17,056 bases of DNA from JAPSGM01 sp036556985 (GTDB taxonomy: Bacteria > Chloroflexota > Limnocylindria > QHBO01). This document shows, piece by piece, positions 1 through 6,289 of this stretch. The stretch is taken from positions 1 to 17,056 of the forward strand of contig DATBIK010000101.1 in NCBI GenBank assembly GCA_036556985.1, read 5' to 3'. Within the stretch, counting starts at the first letter, position 1. Every line of letters starts with the position of its first letter. The notes beneath the pieces are model-generated. The model was not told the DNA's origin and did no database searches. It saw nothing but the letters and a program-made list of their open reading frames with translations. Position numbers and translations under genes: made by a program.

Positions 1-197
1 CCGTGGAGCTTGGGGGTGCGGACGTGGAGCGGCGTCTGGCCGCCCTCGAACCAGGCAGGGATGCTGCTCCCGGACCGGCTCTTCTGGCCCTTCGTCCCGC
101 GGCCGGCGGTCTTGCCGCGGCCCGAGCCGTGGCCACGGCCGACGCGACGGGACGGCTTGTGCGAGCCGGGCGTCGGGTGCAGGTCGTGGAGCTTCAC
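1..197 (-). CDS. rplO: 50S ribosomal protein L15, N-terminal part (cut by window edge)
   Basis: L15 is a large-subunit protein that binds 23S rRNA and helps late 50S assembly. The visible 65 residues begin with KLHDLHPTPGS and continue into the glycine/arginine-rich segment RVGRGHGSGRGKTAGRG, then GQKSRSG and FEGGQTPL; this order is the signature of the L15 N-terminal rRNA-binding extension. The family is usually about 145-150 residues, so over half lies beyond position 1. The start is GTG at 197-195, which overlaps the rpmD stop as GTGA (4 nt), and an AAGGA Shine-Dalgarno lies 8 nt upstream inside rpmD. Translation is therefore probably coupled to rpmD. In typical spc operons secY follows, but that is outside the window. 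Confidence 0.95.
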   Translation of the reverse strand, partial: MKLHDLHPTPGSHKPSRRVGRGHGSGRGKTAGRGTKGQKSRSGSSIPAWFEGGQTPLHVRTPKLH

Positions 198-424
198 TTC
201 GCTGATCCTTCCTCGGCGGCGGCCGGCTCCTGCACGTCGAGCAGGAAGGCCACGCGCCGAATCATCCCCCGGTTCACCGCGGTGTCCGGGATCTCGACGG
301 TCTGATTGAGCCGATGGAGGCCCAGGGCGCGGATCGTGCCACGCGCGCCGGCCTTGTGTCCGATCGAGGACTTCACCCAGGTCACGCGCAGCATCGATCC
401 CGATGCCTCTCGCTTAGCGGCCAC
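194..424 (-). CDS. rpmD: 50S ribosomal protein L30
   Basis: L30 is a small 23S rRNA-binding protein of the large subunit. The core reads LRVTWVKSSIG, then TIRALGLHRLNQTVE, then RGMIRRVAFLLDV, which is the whole L30 fold (about 60 residues). The chosen GTG start at 424-422 gives 76 residues and a ten-residue basic N-terminal extension before the conserved core, plus a short Ala/Glu tail. This start is favoured because GGGAGG sits exactly 5 nt upstream. A shorter version starting at the ATG at 394-392 (66 residues) fits the family length better but has a poorer ribosome site. With the GTG start the gene overlaps the end of rpsE by 11 nt. Confidence 0.93.
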   Translation of the reverse strand: MAAKREASGSMLRVTWVKSSIGHKAGARGTIRALGLHRLNQTVEIPDTAVNRGMIRRVAFLLDVQEPAAAEEGSAK

Positions 425-1001
425 GTCCGCCTCCCGTCGGGAACGCCGGCGCCGGACGCTCGACGTACTCGTGCGGCGTGCGGGCCGCCTCCGCGCCGCG
501 CTTGCCGAGCAGTTCCTCGGCAGTCTTGCCGCGGCGGGCGGCGATCGCGTCCGCCGAGCGGAGCGACTCGAGGGCCTGGACGGTCGCGCGCACCACGTTG
601 ACCGGGTTCGTGCTTCCCATCGACTTGCTGAGCAGGTCGCGGATCCCCGCCGCCTCGGCCACCGAGCGGACGGAGCCGCCGGCGATGACGCCGGTGCCGG
701 CCGAGGCCGGCTTCAGCATGACACGGCTGGCGCCGTAGTCGCTCGTGATCTCGTGCGGGATGCTGGCACCCACCAGCGGCACCCGGATGAGGTGCTTCTT
801 CGCGTCTTCGACGCCCTTGCGGATCGCCTCGGGCACCTCGCCGGCCTTGCCGATCCCGGCGCCCACGACCCCGTTCCGATCGCCGACGACGACCACCGCG
901 CTGAAGCTGAAGCGGCGTCCGCCCTTCACCACCTTCGCGACGCGGTTGATCTGGACGACCTTCTCCTCGAGGTTGAGCTTGGTCGGGTCGATTCGTGCCA
1001 T
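414..1001 (-). CDS. rpsE: 30S ribosomal protein S5
   Basis: S5 lies at the mRNA entry side and near the decoding region of the 30S subunit, and affects accuracy and spectinomycin response. The 195-residue product has the N-terminal double-stranded RNA-binding-like domain (LEEKVVQINRVAKVVKGGRR, then FSAVVVVGD) and the C-terminal domain (GTGVIAGGSVRSVAEAAGI, then GSTNPVNVVRAT). The loop VKGGRR, where spectinomycin-resistance changes are known in other bacteria, looks wild type. The last ~30 residues form a Pro/Gly/Arg-rich tail. The ATG start has AAGGAG 7 nt upstream, located just after the rplR stop; the gap to rplR is 16 nt. Confidence 0.98.
   Translation of the reverse strand: MARIDPTKLNLEEKVVQINRVAKVVKGGRRFSFSAVVVVGDRNGVVGAGIGKAGEVPEAIRKGVEDAKKHLIRVPLVGASIPHEITSDYGASRVMLKPASAGTGVIAGGSVRSVAEAAGIRDLLSKSMGSTNPVNVVRATVQALESLRSADAIAARRGKTAEELLGKRGAEAARTPHEYVERPAPAFPTGGGRGR
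430..435 (-). promoter_or_regulatory. Shine-Dalgarno deciding the rpmD start
   Basis: The minus strand reads GGGAGG here, with 5 nt to the GTG at 424-422. It lies inside the last codons of rpsE. It is the main reason to prefer the GTG over the internal ATG at 394-392. Confidence 0.6.
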
Positions 1002-1017
1002 CAGGAGACTCCTTGCT

Positions 1018-1377
1018 CTACAGGTCGAGGCCGCCCTCGCGGGCGCCCTCGGCGAGCGAGCGGACCCGCCCGTGGTACTGGTAGCCGCCCCGGTCGAGGA
1101 CGACGGTCGTCACGCCGGCCGCGCGCGCGCGCTCGGCCAGCGCCTTCCCCACGGCGCGTGCCTGGTCGACCTTGCCGCCCGTGCCATCGAGGTCTGCCTC
1201 GCGGCTGGAGGCGGCGGCCAGGGTGCGGCCGCTGCTGTCGTCGATGACCTGGGCATAGATGAACTTCGCGCTGCGGAAGACGGACAGGCGCGGGCGGTCC
1301 GCGCTGCCCTCGATCCGGAGGCGGAGGCGCTCGTGGCGCTTGCGACGCAGGGCGTCGCGGCTCTGCTTCTTGATCAT
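1018..1377 (-). CDS. rplR: 50S ribosomal protein L18
   Basis: L18 binds 5S rRNA and, with L5, anchors it to the large subunit as the central protuberance. The 119-residue length is typical. The basic N-terminus (RDALRRKRHERLRLRIEG) is followed by the conserved RPRLSVFRSAKFIYAQVIDD and the C-terminal VLDRGGYQYHGRVRSLAEG with the usual ending GARE-GGLDL. The ATG lies 3 nt after the rplF stop, and its likely GGAGG ribosome site lies in the last rplF codons, so it is probably translated in step with rplF. Confidence 0.98.
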   Translation of the reverse strand: MIKKQSRDALRRKRHERLRLRIEGSADRPRLSVFRSAKFIYAQVIDDSSGRTLAAASSREADLDGTGGKVDQARAVGKALAERARAAGVTTVVLDRGGYQYHGRVRSLAEGAREGGLDL

Positions 1378-1380
1378 GGG

Positions 1381-1929
1381 TTAGGCGCCTCCGACCTTGC
1401 CGGCCTTGCCGGCCTTGCGCAGGATGTGCTCGCCCGCGTAGCGAATGCCCTTGCCCTTGTACGGCTCAGGCTTGCGGCGGGACCGGATGTAGGCGGCTGT
1501 CTGCCCGACGAGCTCCTTGTCGGCGCCGAAGACCGCCAGCTTGGTGGGGGTCTCGACCCGAAACTCGATGCCCGTCGGCGGGTCGACCTCGACCGGGTGC
1601 GAGTAGCCGAGCGCCAGGACCAGCTTCTGGCCCTGGAGTTGTGCGCGGTAGCCCACGCCGCTGATCTCGAGCGCGCGCGTGAAGCCGGTGGTCACGCCGG
1701 TGACCATGTTCGCCACCAGCGTCCGGGTCAGCCCATGCAGGGCCCGATGTCGTGGCTGGTCGCTGGGGCGCACCACCTGCAGCTGGCCGTCGTTGCGCTC
1801 GACCGTCATCTCCGGGTGGATCTCACGCTCGAGCGTGCCCAGGGGGCCCTTCACCGTGAGCCGGTTCCCGTCCTGGATGACCTCCACGCCGTCGGGGAGC
1901 GGGATCGGCATGCGTCCGATACGTGACAT
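1381..1929 (-). CDS. rplF: 50S ribosomal protein L6
   Basis: L6 binds helix 97 of 23S rRNA near the sarcin-ricin loop, where elongation factors dock. The 182-residue product starts MSRIGRMPIPLPDGVEV and has two tandem copies of the L6 fold: the first includes LTVKGPLGTLEREI, the second includes VGYRAQLQGQKLVLALGYSHPV. The C-terminal signature EPYKGKGIRYAGEHILRKAGK is intact. The ATG at 1929-1927 was chosen because it gives the family start and has AAGGAG overlapping the rpsH stop codon. The same frame stays open far upstream through rpsH, but that part is only out-of-frame rpsH sequence. Confidence 0.98.
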   Translation of the reverse strand: MSRIGRMPIPLPDGVEVIQDGNRLTVKGPLGTLEREIHPEMTVERNDGQLQVVRPSDQPRHRALHGLTRTLVANMVTGVTTGFTRALEISGVGYRAQLQGQKLVLALGYSHPVEVDPPTGIEFRVETPTKLAVFGADKELVGQTAAYIRSRRKPEPYKGKGIRYAGEHILRKAGKAGKVGGA

Positions 1930-1940
1930 GCGTTCGCTCC

Positions 1941-2339
1941 TTACCAGACGTAGCACAGGACTTCGCCGCCGAGGTTCAGCTTCCGGGCCTGCGACCCGGT
2001 CATGATCCCCTGCGACGTGGACAGGATGGCCGTGCCGAGCCCGCCCAGGACGCGCGGGATCTCGGTCTTGCGGGCGTAGACCCGCAGGCCGGGCTTGCTG
2101 ATGCGCTTCAGGCCGCTGACCACCGGCGTCCGGCCCTCGACGTACTTCAGGCGCAGGGTGAGCATCTCCTGGATGCCATCCTGGCTCGTGTCGAAGGCGT
2201 CGACGAAGCCCTCCTCGACGAGGATCCGCGCGATCTCGCGCTTGATCCGCGACGACGGGAGCGTCAGCTCGCGGTGCCGGGCCAGGCTGGCGTTGCGGAT
2301 GCGCGTCAGCATGTCGGCGATCGGGTCGGTCGAATTCAT
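1941..2339 (-). CDS. rpsH: 30S ribosomal protein S8
   Basis: S8 is a primary 16S rRNA-binding protein that organises the central domain; in E. coli it also represses the spc operon by binding its own mRNA near rplE. The 132-residue product begins STDPIADMLTRIRNASLARH and ends GEVLCYVW, both family signatures; the C-terminal RNA-binding motif STSQGIMTGSQARKLNLGG is intact. The ATG has AGGA 7 nt upstream. It is preceded by a 97-nt spacer after rpsN, unusually long for this operon and able to form hairpins. The stop TAA overlaps the AAGGAG site of rplF. Confidence 0.98.
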   Translation of the reverse strand: MNSTDPIADMLTRIRNASLARHRELTLPSSRIKREIARILVEEGFVDAFDTSQDGIQEMLTLRLKYVEGRTPVVSGLKRISKPGLRVYARKTEIPRVLGGLGTAILSTSQGIMTGSQARKLNLGGEVLCYVW

Positions 2340-2372
2340 GAGTGTGTCCTGCGTTCTCCTCGGCGGTGGTTC

Positions 2373-2427
2373 GCGCCACGCCCGGCGTGGTTGGCGCCTG
2401 CCGCTGATGGGGCCGTTCGCGCGGCCC
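2373..2427 (-). promoter_or_regulatory. Hairpins in the rpsN-rpsH spacer
   Basis: The 97-nt spacer 2340-2436 holds three possible stems. One pairs 2410-2415 (gggccg) with 2422-2427 (cggccc) around a 6-nt loop. A second pairs 2376-2381 (ccacgc) with 2385-2390 (gcgtgg) around a 3-nt loop. A third pairs 2373-2378 (gcgcca) with 2392-2397 (tggcgc). The second and third share bases and cannot form together. The spacer lies just upstream of the rpsH ribosome site, so a role in tuning rpsH and downstream translation or in RNA processing is possible. This is inference; short GC stems also arise by chance at this base composition. Confidence 0.4.
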
Positions 2428-2436
2428 GGTGGGTGG

Positions 2437-2622
2437 CTACCAGCTTGACTTGGTGACCCCCGGCAGCTGGCCCAGCAGGGCGCGCTCCCGGAAGCAGATG
2501 CGGCACAGCGCGAAGCGGCGCATGTAGCCCCGCGGACGCCCGCAGATCGAGCAGCGGTTGCGCTGCCGGACCTCGAAACGCGATCCGCGCTGTGCCTTGG
2601 CGATCATGGACTTCTTGGCCAA
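2437..2622 (-). CDS. rpsN: 30S ribosomal protein S14, short zinc-binding form
   Basis: S14 helps assemble the 30S head. This is the short 61-residue type (often called type Z), starting AKKSMIAKAQ and carrying four zinc-ligand cysteines at residues 24, 27, 40 and 43 (CSIC and CRIC, 12 residues apart), ending LGQLPGVTKSSW. The start is the uncommon codon TTG at 2622-2620. It is chosen because it gives the family N-terminus exactly and because AAGGAG lies 9 nt upstream, overlapping the rplE stop; the first in-frame ATG is at residue 6. The gene follows rplE by 13 nt. Keeping the C+ form ties ribosome assembly to zinc supply. Confidence 0.97.
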   Translation of the reverse strand: MAKKSMIAKAQRGSRFEVRQRNRCSICGRPRGYMRRFALCRICFRERALLGQLPGVTKSSW

Positions 2623-2631
2623 AACCGAATT

Positions 2632-2637
2632 CTCCTT
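2632..2637 (-). promoter_or_regulatory. Shine-Dalgarno supporting the TTG start of rpsN
   Basis: The minus strand reads AAGGAG, 9 nt before the TTG at 2622-2620. Its first bases are part of the rplE TAA stop. It supports TTG as the true start rather than the internal ATG five codons later. Confidence 0.7.
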
Positions 2638-3256
2638 AGCTGGCCTGGAACGGCATGCCGAGGAGCTGGAGCAGGCGGCGCCCCTCCTCGTCGGTCTTCG
2701 CCGTGGTGACGATGCTGATCTCCATCCCCCGCAGCCGATCGATCTTGTCGTAGTCGATCTCGGGGTACACGAGCTGCTCGCGCAAGCCGAGGCTGAAGTT
2801 GCCGCGCCCGTCGAACGAGCGGATGGCGATCCCCCGGAAGTCGCGGATGCGTGGCAGGGCCAGGCGCATCGTGCGCTCCAGGAAGTCGTACATCCGCTGC
2901 CCGCGGAGCGTGACCTTGGCGCCGATCGGCATCCCCGTCCGCAGACGGAACTGCGCGATCGAGCGCTTGGCACGTGTCACGATCGGCTTCTGGCCGGTGA
3001 TCCGGGTCAGGTCGCCGACCGCCGCGTCGAGCGCCTTCGCGTTCTGGATCGCCTCGCCCAGGCCGATGTTCACGACGACCTTCTCGAGTCGCGGGATCTC
3101 CATCGGGTTCTCGTAGCCGAACTCGCGCTTCAGCGCGGGCGCCACCTCGTCGTGGTAGCGCTGGCGCAGGCCGCTGTAGCTCGGCGGCGTGAAGCCGTTG
3201 CTGTCCGTGCCCTTCCGCGATCGGGCCGCGGGCTTCGGCTTCGTGGCGGTCGTCAT
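2636..3256 (-). CDS. rplE: 50S ribosomal protein L5 with N-terminal extension
   Basis: L5 binds 5S rRNA and contacts the P-site tRNA at the central protuberance. The conserved body runs from LRQRYHDEVAPALKREFGY through PRLEKVVVNIGLGEA, TGQKPIVTRAKRSIAQFRLR, PRIRDFRGI and the ending TTAKTDEEGRRLLQLLGMPF. The product is 206 residues against about 180 in the family; the extra ~26 residues are a Lys/Arg/Pro/Ser-rich N-terminus. The extension appears real: after the ATG at 3256 there is no in-frame ATG, GTG or TTG until codon 38, inside the conserved body. The ATG overlaps the rplX stop as ATGA, so the two genes are probably coupled. Confidence 0.97.
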   Translation of the reverse strand: MTTATKPKPAARSRKGTDSNGFTPPSYSGLRQRYHDEVAPALKREFGYENPMEIPRLEKVVVNIGLGEAIQNAKALDAAVGDLTRITGQKPIVTRAKRSIAQFRLRTGMPIGAKVTLRGQRMYDFLERTMRLALPRIRDFRGIAIRSFDGRGNFSLGLREQLVYPEIDYDKIDRLRGMEISIVTTAKTDEEGRRLLQLLGMPFQAS

Positions 3257-3582
3257 CGGGTCGCCCCCTCGATCTGCTCGCCGCAGTGCTTGCAGACGCG
3301 CACGCGCTGCCCGTTCTCGAGCAGCTGGGTGCCGGTACGGGTCGGCTTGTCGCAGCGCGGGCAGACGACCTGCACGTTGCTGACGTGGATCGGCACCGGC
3401 AGATCGAGGATGCCGGCCTGCTGGCTGCGCGTCCGCGACCGCATGTGCCGCTTCGCCATGTTCAGCCCGGGCACCACGACGCCGAGGCCGCGCTTCGTCT
3501 TCTCGACGCGATCCACGGTGCCGCGCTTGCCACGGTCCTTGCCGGCGATCACGAGCACGGTGTCGCCCTTCTTGACTGCCAT
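3253..3582 (-). CDS. rplX: 50S ribosomal protein L24 with zinc ribbon
   Basis: L24 starts folding of the 23S rRNA during assembly and sits near the peptide exit. The N-terminal KOW domain is clear (VKKGDTVLVIAGKDRGKRG), followed by GLNMAKRHMRS and the central GILDLPVPIHVSNV. In the C-terminal part two CxxC pairs, Cys74/Cys77 (CPRC) and Cys97/Cys100 (CKHC), form a zinc ribbon; this C+ form is known in several phyla. Length is 109 residues. The ATG lies 4 nt after the rplN stop and has GGAGGTG about 10 nt upstream within rplN. Together with S14 it makes two zinc-dependent proteins in this operon. Confidence 0.98.
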   Translation of the reverse strand: MAVKKGDTVLVIAGKDRGKRGTVDRVEKTKRGLGVVVPGLNMAKRHMRSRTRSQQAGILDLPVPIHVSNVQVVCPRCDKPTRTGTQLLENGQRVRVCKHCGEQIEGATR

Positions 3583-3586
3583 GTTG

Positions 3587-3955
3587 CTAGAGCACCTCCG
3601 GGGCGAGCGACACGATCTTCATGTAGTTCCGCTCGCGAAGCTCGCGCGCCACCGGCCCGAAGATGCGCGTGCCGCGCGGGCTGCCCTGCGGGGTGATGAG
3701 GACGGCCGCGTTCTCGTCGAAGCGGATGTGGCTGCCATCCGGGCGGCCGTACTCCTTGGCGGTGCGGACCACCACGGCGCGCACGACGTCGCCCTTCTTC
3801 ACGCCCGAGTTGGGCAGCGCCTGCTTGACGCTGGCCACGATCACGTCGCCGACCTCGGCCGTATCGGACCGCGAGCGGCCGATGACCGTGATGCACTGGA
3901 GCGTCCGCGCGCCGGTGTTGTCGGCGACGCGCAGCCGCGTGTACTGGCGGATCAT
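3587..3955 (-). CDS. rplN: 50S ribosomal protein L14
   Basis: L14 sits at the subunit interface, forming bridges to 16S rRNA, and is the docking point for the silencing factor RsfS. The 122-residue length is exactly typical. It reads MIRQYTRLRVADNTGAR, then the L14 signature segment VGDVIVASVKQALPNSGVKKG, then the conserved RFDENAAVLI, PRGTRIFGPVARELRE and the ending KIVSLAPEVL. The ATG directly abuts the rpsQ stop (TAGATG) with no gap. In E. coli L14 begins a separate spc operon; here there is no room for a promoter, so the S10 and spc parts are fused. Confidence 0.99.
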   Translation of the reverse strand: MIRQYTRLRVADNTGARTLQCITVIGRSRSDTAEVGDVIVASVKQALPNSGVKKGDVVRAVVVRTAKEYGRPDGSHIRFDENAAVLITPQGSPRGTRIFGPVARELRERNYMKIVSLAPEVL

Positions 3956-4222
3956 CTAGTCCACCAGCTCCTCGTACGAGCCGCGGGCCACGATCTCGGT
4001 CACGCGCCAGCGCTTCTCGCGGGAGAGCGGGCGGCTCTCCTCGATGCGCACCGTGTCGCCCACGCGCGCACCGCTCTCGTCGTGCGCCTTGAATTTGCTC
4101 GAGAGCCGGACCACCCGCTTGTAGATCGGGTGGCGGCGGAGCCGCTCGACGCTGACCACGACGGTCTTGTCCATCTTGTCGGACACGACGCGCCCGACCT
4201 TCGTCCTTCGCTTGCCTTGCAT
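3956..4222 (-). CDS. rpsQ: 30S ribosomal protein S17
   Basis: S17 is a primary 16S rRNA-binding protein of the 30S body with an OB fold. The 88-residue product has the typical opening RRTKVGRVVSDKMDKTVVV, then RLRRHPIYKRVVRLSSKF, and the conserved HDESGARVGDTVRIEESRPLS, followed by KRWRVTEIV. Its ATG overlaps the rpmC stop in the arrangement TGATG (1-nt overlap), and GAGAAGG lies 7 nt upstream. Both features suggest coupled translation with rpmC. Confidence 0.98.
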   Translation of the reverse strand: MQGKRRTKVGRVVSDKMDKTVVVSVERLRRHPIYKRVVRLSSKFKAHDESGARVGDTVRIEESRPLSREKRWRVTEIVARGSYEELVD

Positions 4223-4452
4223 CAGCTGGCCTTCTCCGCGTCAGCCCCGGCCGCAGCTTCGGCCTGGTGCTGGCGCTCGGTCATCACCGTCAGGATGCGG
4301 GCGATCCGCTTGCGGGTCGCCGGCAGCCTGCTGTAATTCTTCTCCTGCCTCGTGGCGAGGTCGAAGCGGATCTTCCACAGCTCCTGCTTCGCGTCCACGA
4401 GGGCGGTCTCCAGGTCTCGGTCCGAGAGCCTGCGGACCTCACTGATGTCCAT
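4222..4452 (-). CDS. rpmC: 50S ribosomal protein L29
   Basis: L29 is a two-helix protein next to the peptide exit tunnel, part of the docking platform for trigger factor and SRP. The 76-residue product matches the family: VRRLSDRDLETALVDAKQEL, then WKIRFDLATRQEKNYSRLPA and the second helix RKRIARILTVMTERQ, followed by a short Ala/Glu tail. The ATG at 4452 lies inside the end of rplP (14-nt overlap), preceded by GGGAGGG 8 nt upstream. The overlap and the strong ribosome site indicate tight coupling with rplP. Confidence 0.97.
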   Translation of the reverse strand: MDISEVRRLSDRDLETALVDAKQELWKIRFDLATRQEKNYSRLPATRKRIARILTVMTERQHQAEAAAGADAEKAS

Positions 4453-4867
4453 GTTCGAGACCCTCCCTCAGGACGAACTTCGTCGAGATCGGCAGCTTAT
4501 GGCTGGCCAGCCGCATCGCCTCGCGGGCGATCGGCTCCGGCACGCCCGACATCTCGAACATCACGCGGCCCGGCTTCACGACCGCGACCCAGTGGTCGGG
4601 GGCGCCCTTGCCGGAGCCCATGCGCACCTCGGCCGGCTTCTTCGTCACCGGCTTGTCGGGGAAGACGCGGATCCAGATCCGCCCGCCCCGCTTGATGTGG
4701 TGGGTCATCGCCCGCCGTGCCGCCTCGATCTGGCGGCTCGTGAGCCAGCAGACCTCCTCGGCCATGAGGCCGAAGTCACCGAAGCTCACCTGGGTGCCGC
4801 CCTTCGCCATCCCGGCGCGGCGGCCGCGCTGCACCTTGCGGTGCTTGACGCGCTTTGGCATCAGCAT
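4439..4867 (-). CDS. rplP: 50S ribosomal protein L16
   Basis: L16 helps shape the A-tRNA site of the large subunit and enters late in assembly. The 142-residue product starts MLMPKRVKHRKVQRGRR, followed by GTQVSFGDFGLMAEE, the signature RAMTHHIKRGGRIWIRVFP, KPAEVRMGSGKGAPDHWVA and GVPEPIAREAMRLASHKLP. Two in-frame ATGs are close together; the first (4867-4865) is chosen because AAGGAGG lies 8 nt upstream and because family members begin MLxPKR. The ribosome site is made by the last sense codons of rpsC. The 3' end overlaps rpmC by 14 nt. Confidence 0.99.
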   Translation of the reverse strand: MLMPKRVKHRKVQRGRRAGMAKGGTQVSFGDFGLMAEEVCWLTSRQIEAARRAMTHHIKRGGRIWIRVFPDKPVTKKPAEVRMGSGKGAPDHWVAVVKPGRVMFEMSGVPEPIAREAMRLASHKLPISTKFVLREGLEHGHQ

Positions 4868-4870
4868 CGG

Positions 4871-5938
4871 TCAGGCCTCCTTGCTCTCGGCATCGCCGGC
4901 GGCCGGCTCGGTCGTCTCGGCCGTCTCGGCCGCGGGCTCCTCGGCGGGAGCCTCCGCCGTCCCTGCCGCGGCGCTGGCCTCGGCGGAGGCATCGGGCGTC
5001 TCCGCCGGAGCATCCTTCGCGGGAGCAGATGCCGCCTCGGTCGTCTCGACGGCTGCCCCCTTCGCCTCTGTGGCGGCCGCGGTCTTGCGCCGGGTCGACG
5101 TCTTTGGCTTGGCGGCGGGCGCCTCGGGGGCAGCGGCCTGCGCGACCGGCTCCACCGGCGTCGCCGGCGCGTTCTCCGGCTCAGCAACCGCCGCGGCCGC
5201 GGCACCGGACGTCCGCCGGCCCCGCGGGGAGGTGCCGCCGGTGGCGGGGCGGCCGGACCGCGGCACGCGGGCGCGCGGTTCGCGCGGCTCGGTGCGTGCC
5301 GAGCCCGGGCGCTCGCCGAGCTGCTCGCCGCGGTAGATCCAGACCTTGACGCCGATGCGGCCGTACGTGGTGTGCGCGTGGACCATGCCGTAGCTGATGT
5401 CGGCGCGCAGCGTGCCGAGCGGGATGCGACCCTCGCGGTCCCACTCGGTGCGGCTCATCTCCGAGCCGCCGAGGCGTCCGGATACCTGGATCTTCACGCC
5501 CTTGGCGCCGGCCTTGATCGTACGCTGGATCGTCTGCTTGATCGCCTTTCGGAAGGCGATGCGCCGCTCCAGCTGGTTCGCCACGTTCTGGGCCACGAGC
5601 ATCCCGTCCAGCTCGGGCTGGAGGATCTCCTTGATCTCGAGCTTCACCTTCTTGTCGGTGAGCTTGCCGACCGCGGTGCGCAGGAACTCGACGTTGGCGC
5701 CACCCTTGCCGATGACGATGCCCGGCTTGGCGGTGTGCACCGTCACGGTGACGTGGTTGATGCCGCGCTCGATCTCGACCTGGCTGACGCTGGCGTTGGC
5801 GAGCTGCTTCTCCACGAGCCGCCGGATCCGCATGTCCTCCTGCAGCAGGGTTGCGTAATCACGGTCCGCATACCACTTCGCCAGCCAGGGCTTGATGATG
5901 CCGATCCGGAAGCCGTAGGGGTGAACCTTGTGTCCCAT
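4871..5938 (-). CDS. rpsC: 30S ribosomal protein S3 with long C-terminal tail
   Basis: S3 lines the mRNA entry channel and acts with S4 and S5 in unwinding mRNA. The core is about residues 1-205: GHKVHPYGFRIGI at the start, a KH domain with the IGKGG loop at 76-80, and the C-terminal domain with QVSGRLGGSEMSRTEW, GRIPLGTLRADISYG and ending KVWIYRGEQ. The protein continues to residue 355, about 150 residues beyond the core. This tail has two parts: an Arg/Pro/Gly-rich basic stretch (about 208-245), then an Ala/Glu/Pro/Thr-rich acidic low-complexity stretch (about 246-355). The tail is in frame and ends where the rplP ribosome site is encoded, so it is not an obvious sequencing artefact. The ATG overlaps the rplV stop (TGATG). 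Confidence 0.97.
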   Translation of the reverse strand: MGHKVHPYGFRIGIIKPWLAKWYADRDYATLLQEDMRIRRLVEKQLANASVSQVEIERGINHVTVTVHTAKPGIVIGKGGANVEFLRTAVGKLTDKKVKLEIKEILQPELDGMLVAQNVANQLERRIAFRKAIKQTIQRTIKAGAKGVKIQVSGRLGGSEMSRTEWDREGRIPLGTLRADISYGMVHAHTTYGRIGVKVWIYRGEQLGERPGSARTEPREPRARVPRSGRPATGGTSPRGRRTSGAAAAAVAEPENAPATPVEPVAQAAAPEAPAAKPKTSTRRKTAAATEAKGAAVETTEAASAPAKDAPAETPDASAEASAAAGTAEAPAEEPAAETAETTEPAAGDAESKEA

Positions 5939-6279
5939 CAGGCCTCCTCTTCGTCAGCCACGGCGATGGTGATGTGGCTGGTTCGCTTCAAGATTCCGAA
6001 TGTCCGGCCCTGCGCCCGCGGTCGCCAGCGCTTCAGGGTCGGGCCCTCGTCGGCGGTGGCGGCGACGACGCGCAGCTCATCGGCCGAGAGGTTGAAGTTG
6101 TTCTCCGCGTTGGCGGTCGCGCTCTTCAGGACCTTCGCCACGTCCTTCGCCGCGGCATTCGGCAGGAAGCGGAGGATGGCCGCCGCCTCCTCGACCGGCT
6201 TGCCGGCGATGAGGTCGGTCACCAGGCGCACCTTGCGCGGGCTGATGCGGATGTACTTGGCGGTGGCGGTCACGCGCAC
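5938..6279 (-). CDS. rplV: 50S ribosomal protein L22
   Basis: L22 reaches with a long hairpin into the peptide exit tunnel, next to the macrolide site. The 113-residue product has TAKYIRISPRKVRLVTDLI, LRFLPNAAAKDVAKVLKSA, NAENN, and the tunnel hairpin region RWRPRAQGRTFGILKRTSHI. It ends in a short acidic tail. The start is GTG at 6279-6277, supported by AGGAG 7 nt upstream, which overlaps the rpsS stop; a second GTG two codons later is possible but worse placed. Its last codons form the GAGGAGG ribosome site of rpsC, overlapping by 1 nt. Confidence 0.97.
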   Translation of the reverse strand: MRVTATAKYIRISPRKVRLVTDLIAGKPVEEAAAILRFLPNAAAKDVAKVLKSATANAENNFNLSADELRVVAATADEGPTLKRWRPRAQGRTFGILKRTSHITIAVADEEEA

Positions 6280-6289
6280 GGTGCAGCTC

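Noticed and set aside
1930..2379. A 332-codon frame suggesting a longer protein upstream of L6
   Set aside because: The first 150 codons are rpsH read in another frame; rpsH itself is intact and rplF has its own start and Shine-Dalgarno.
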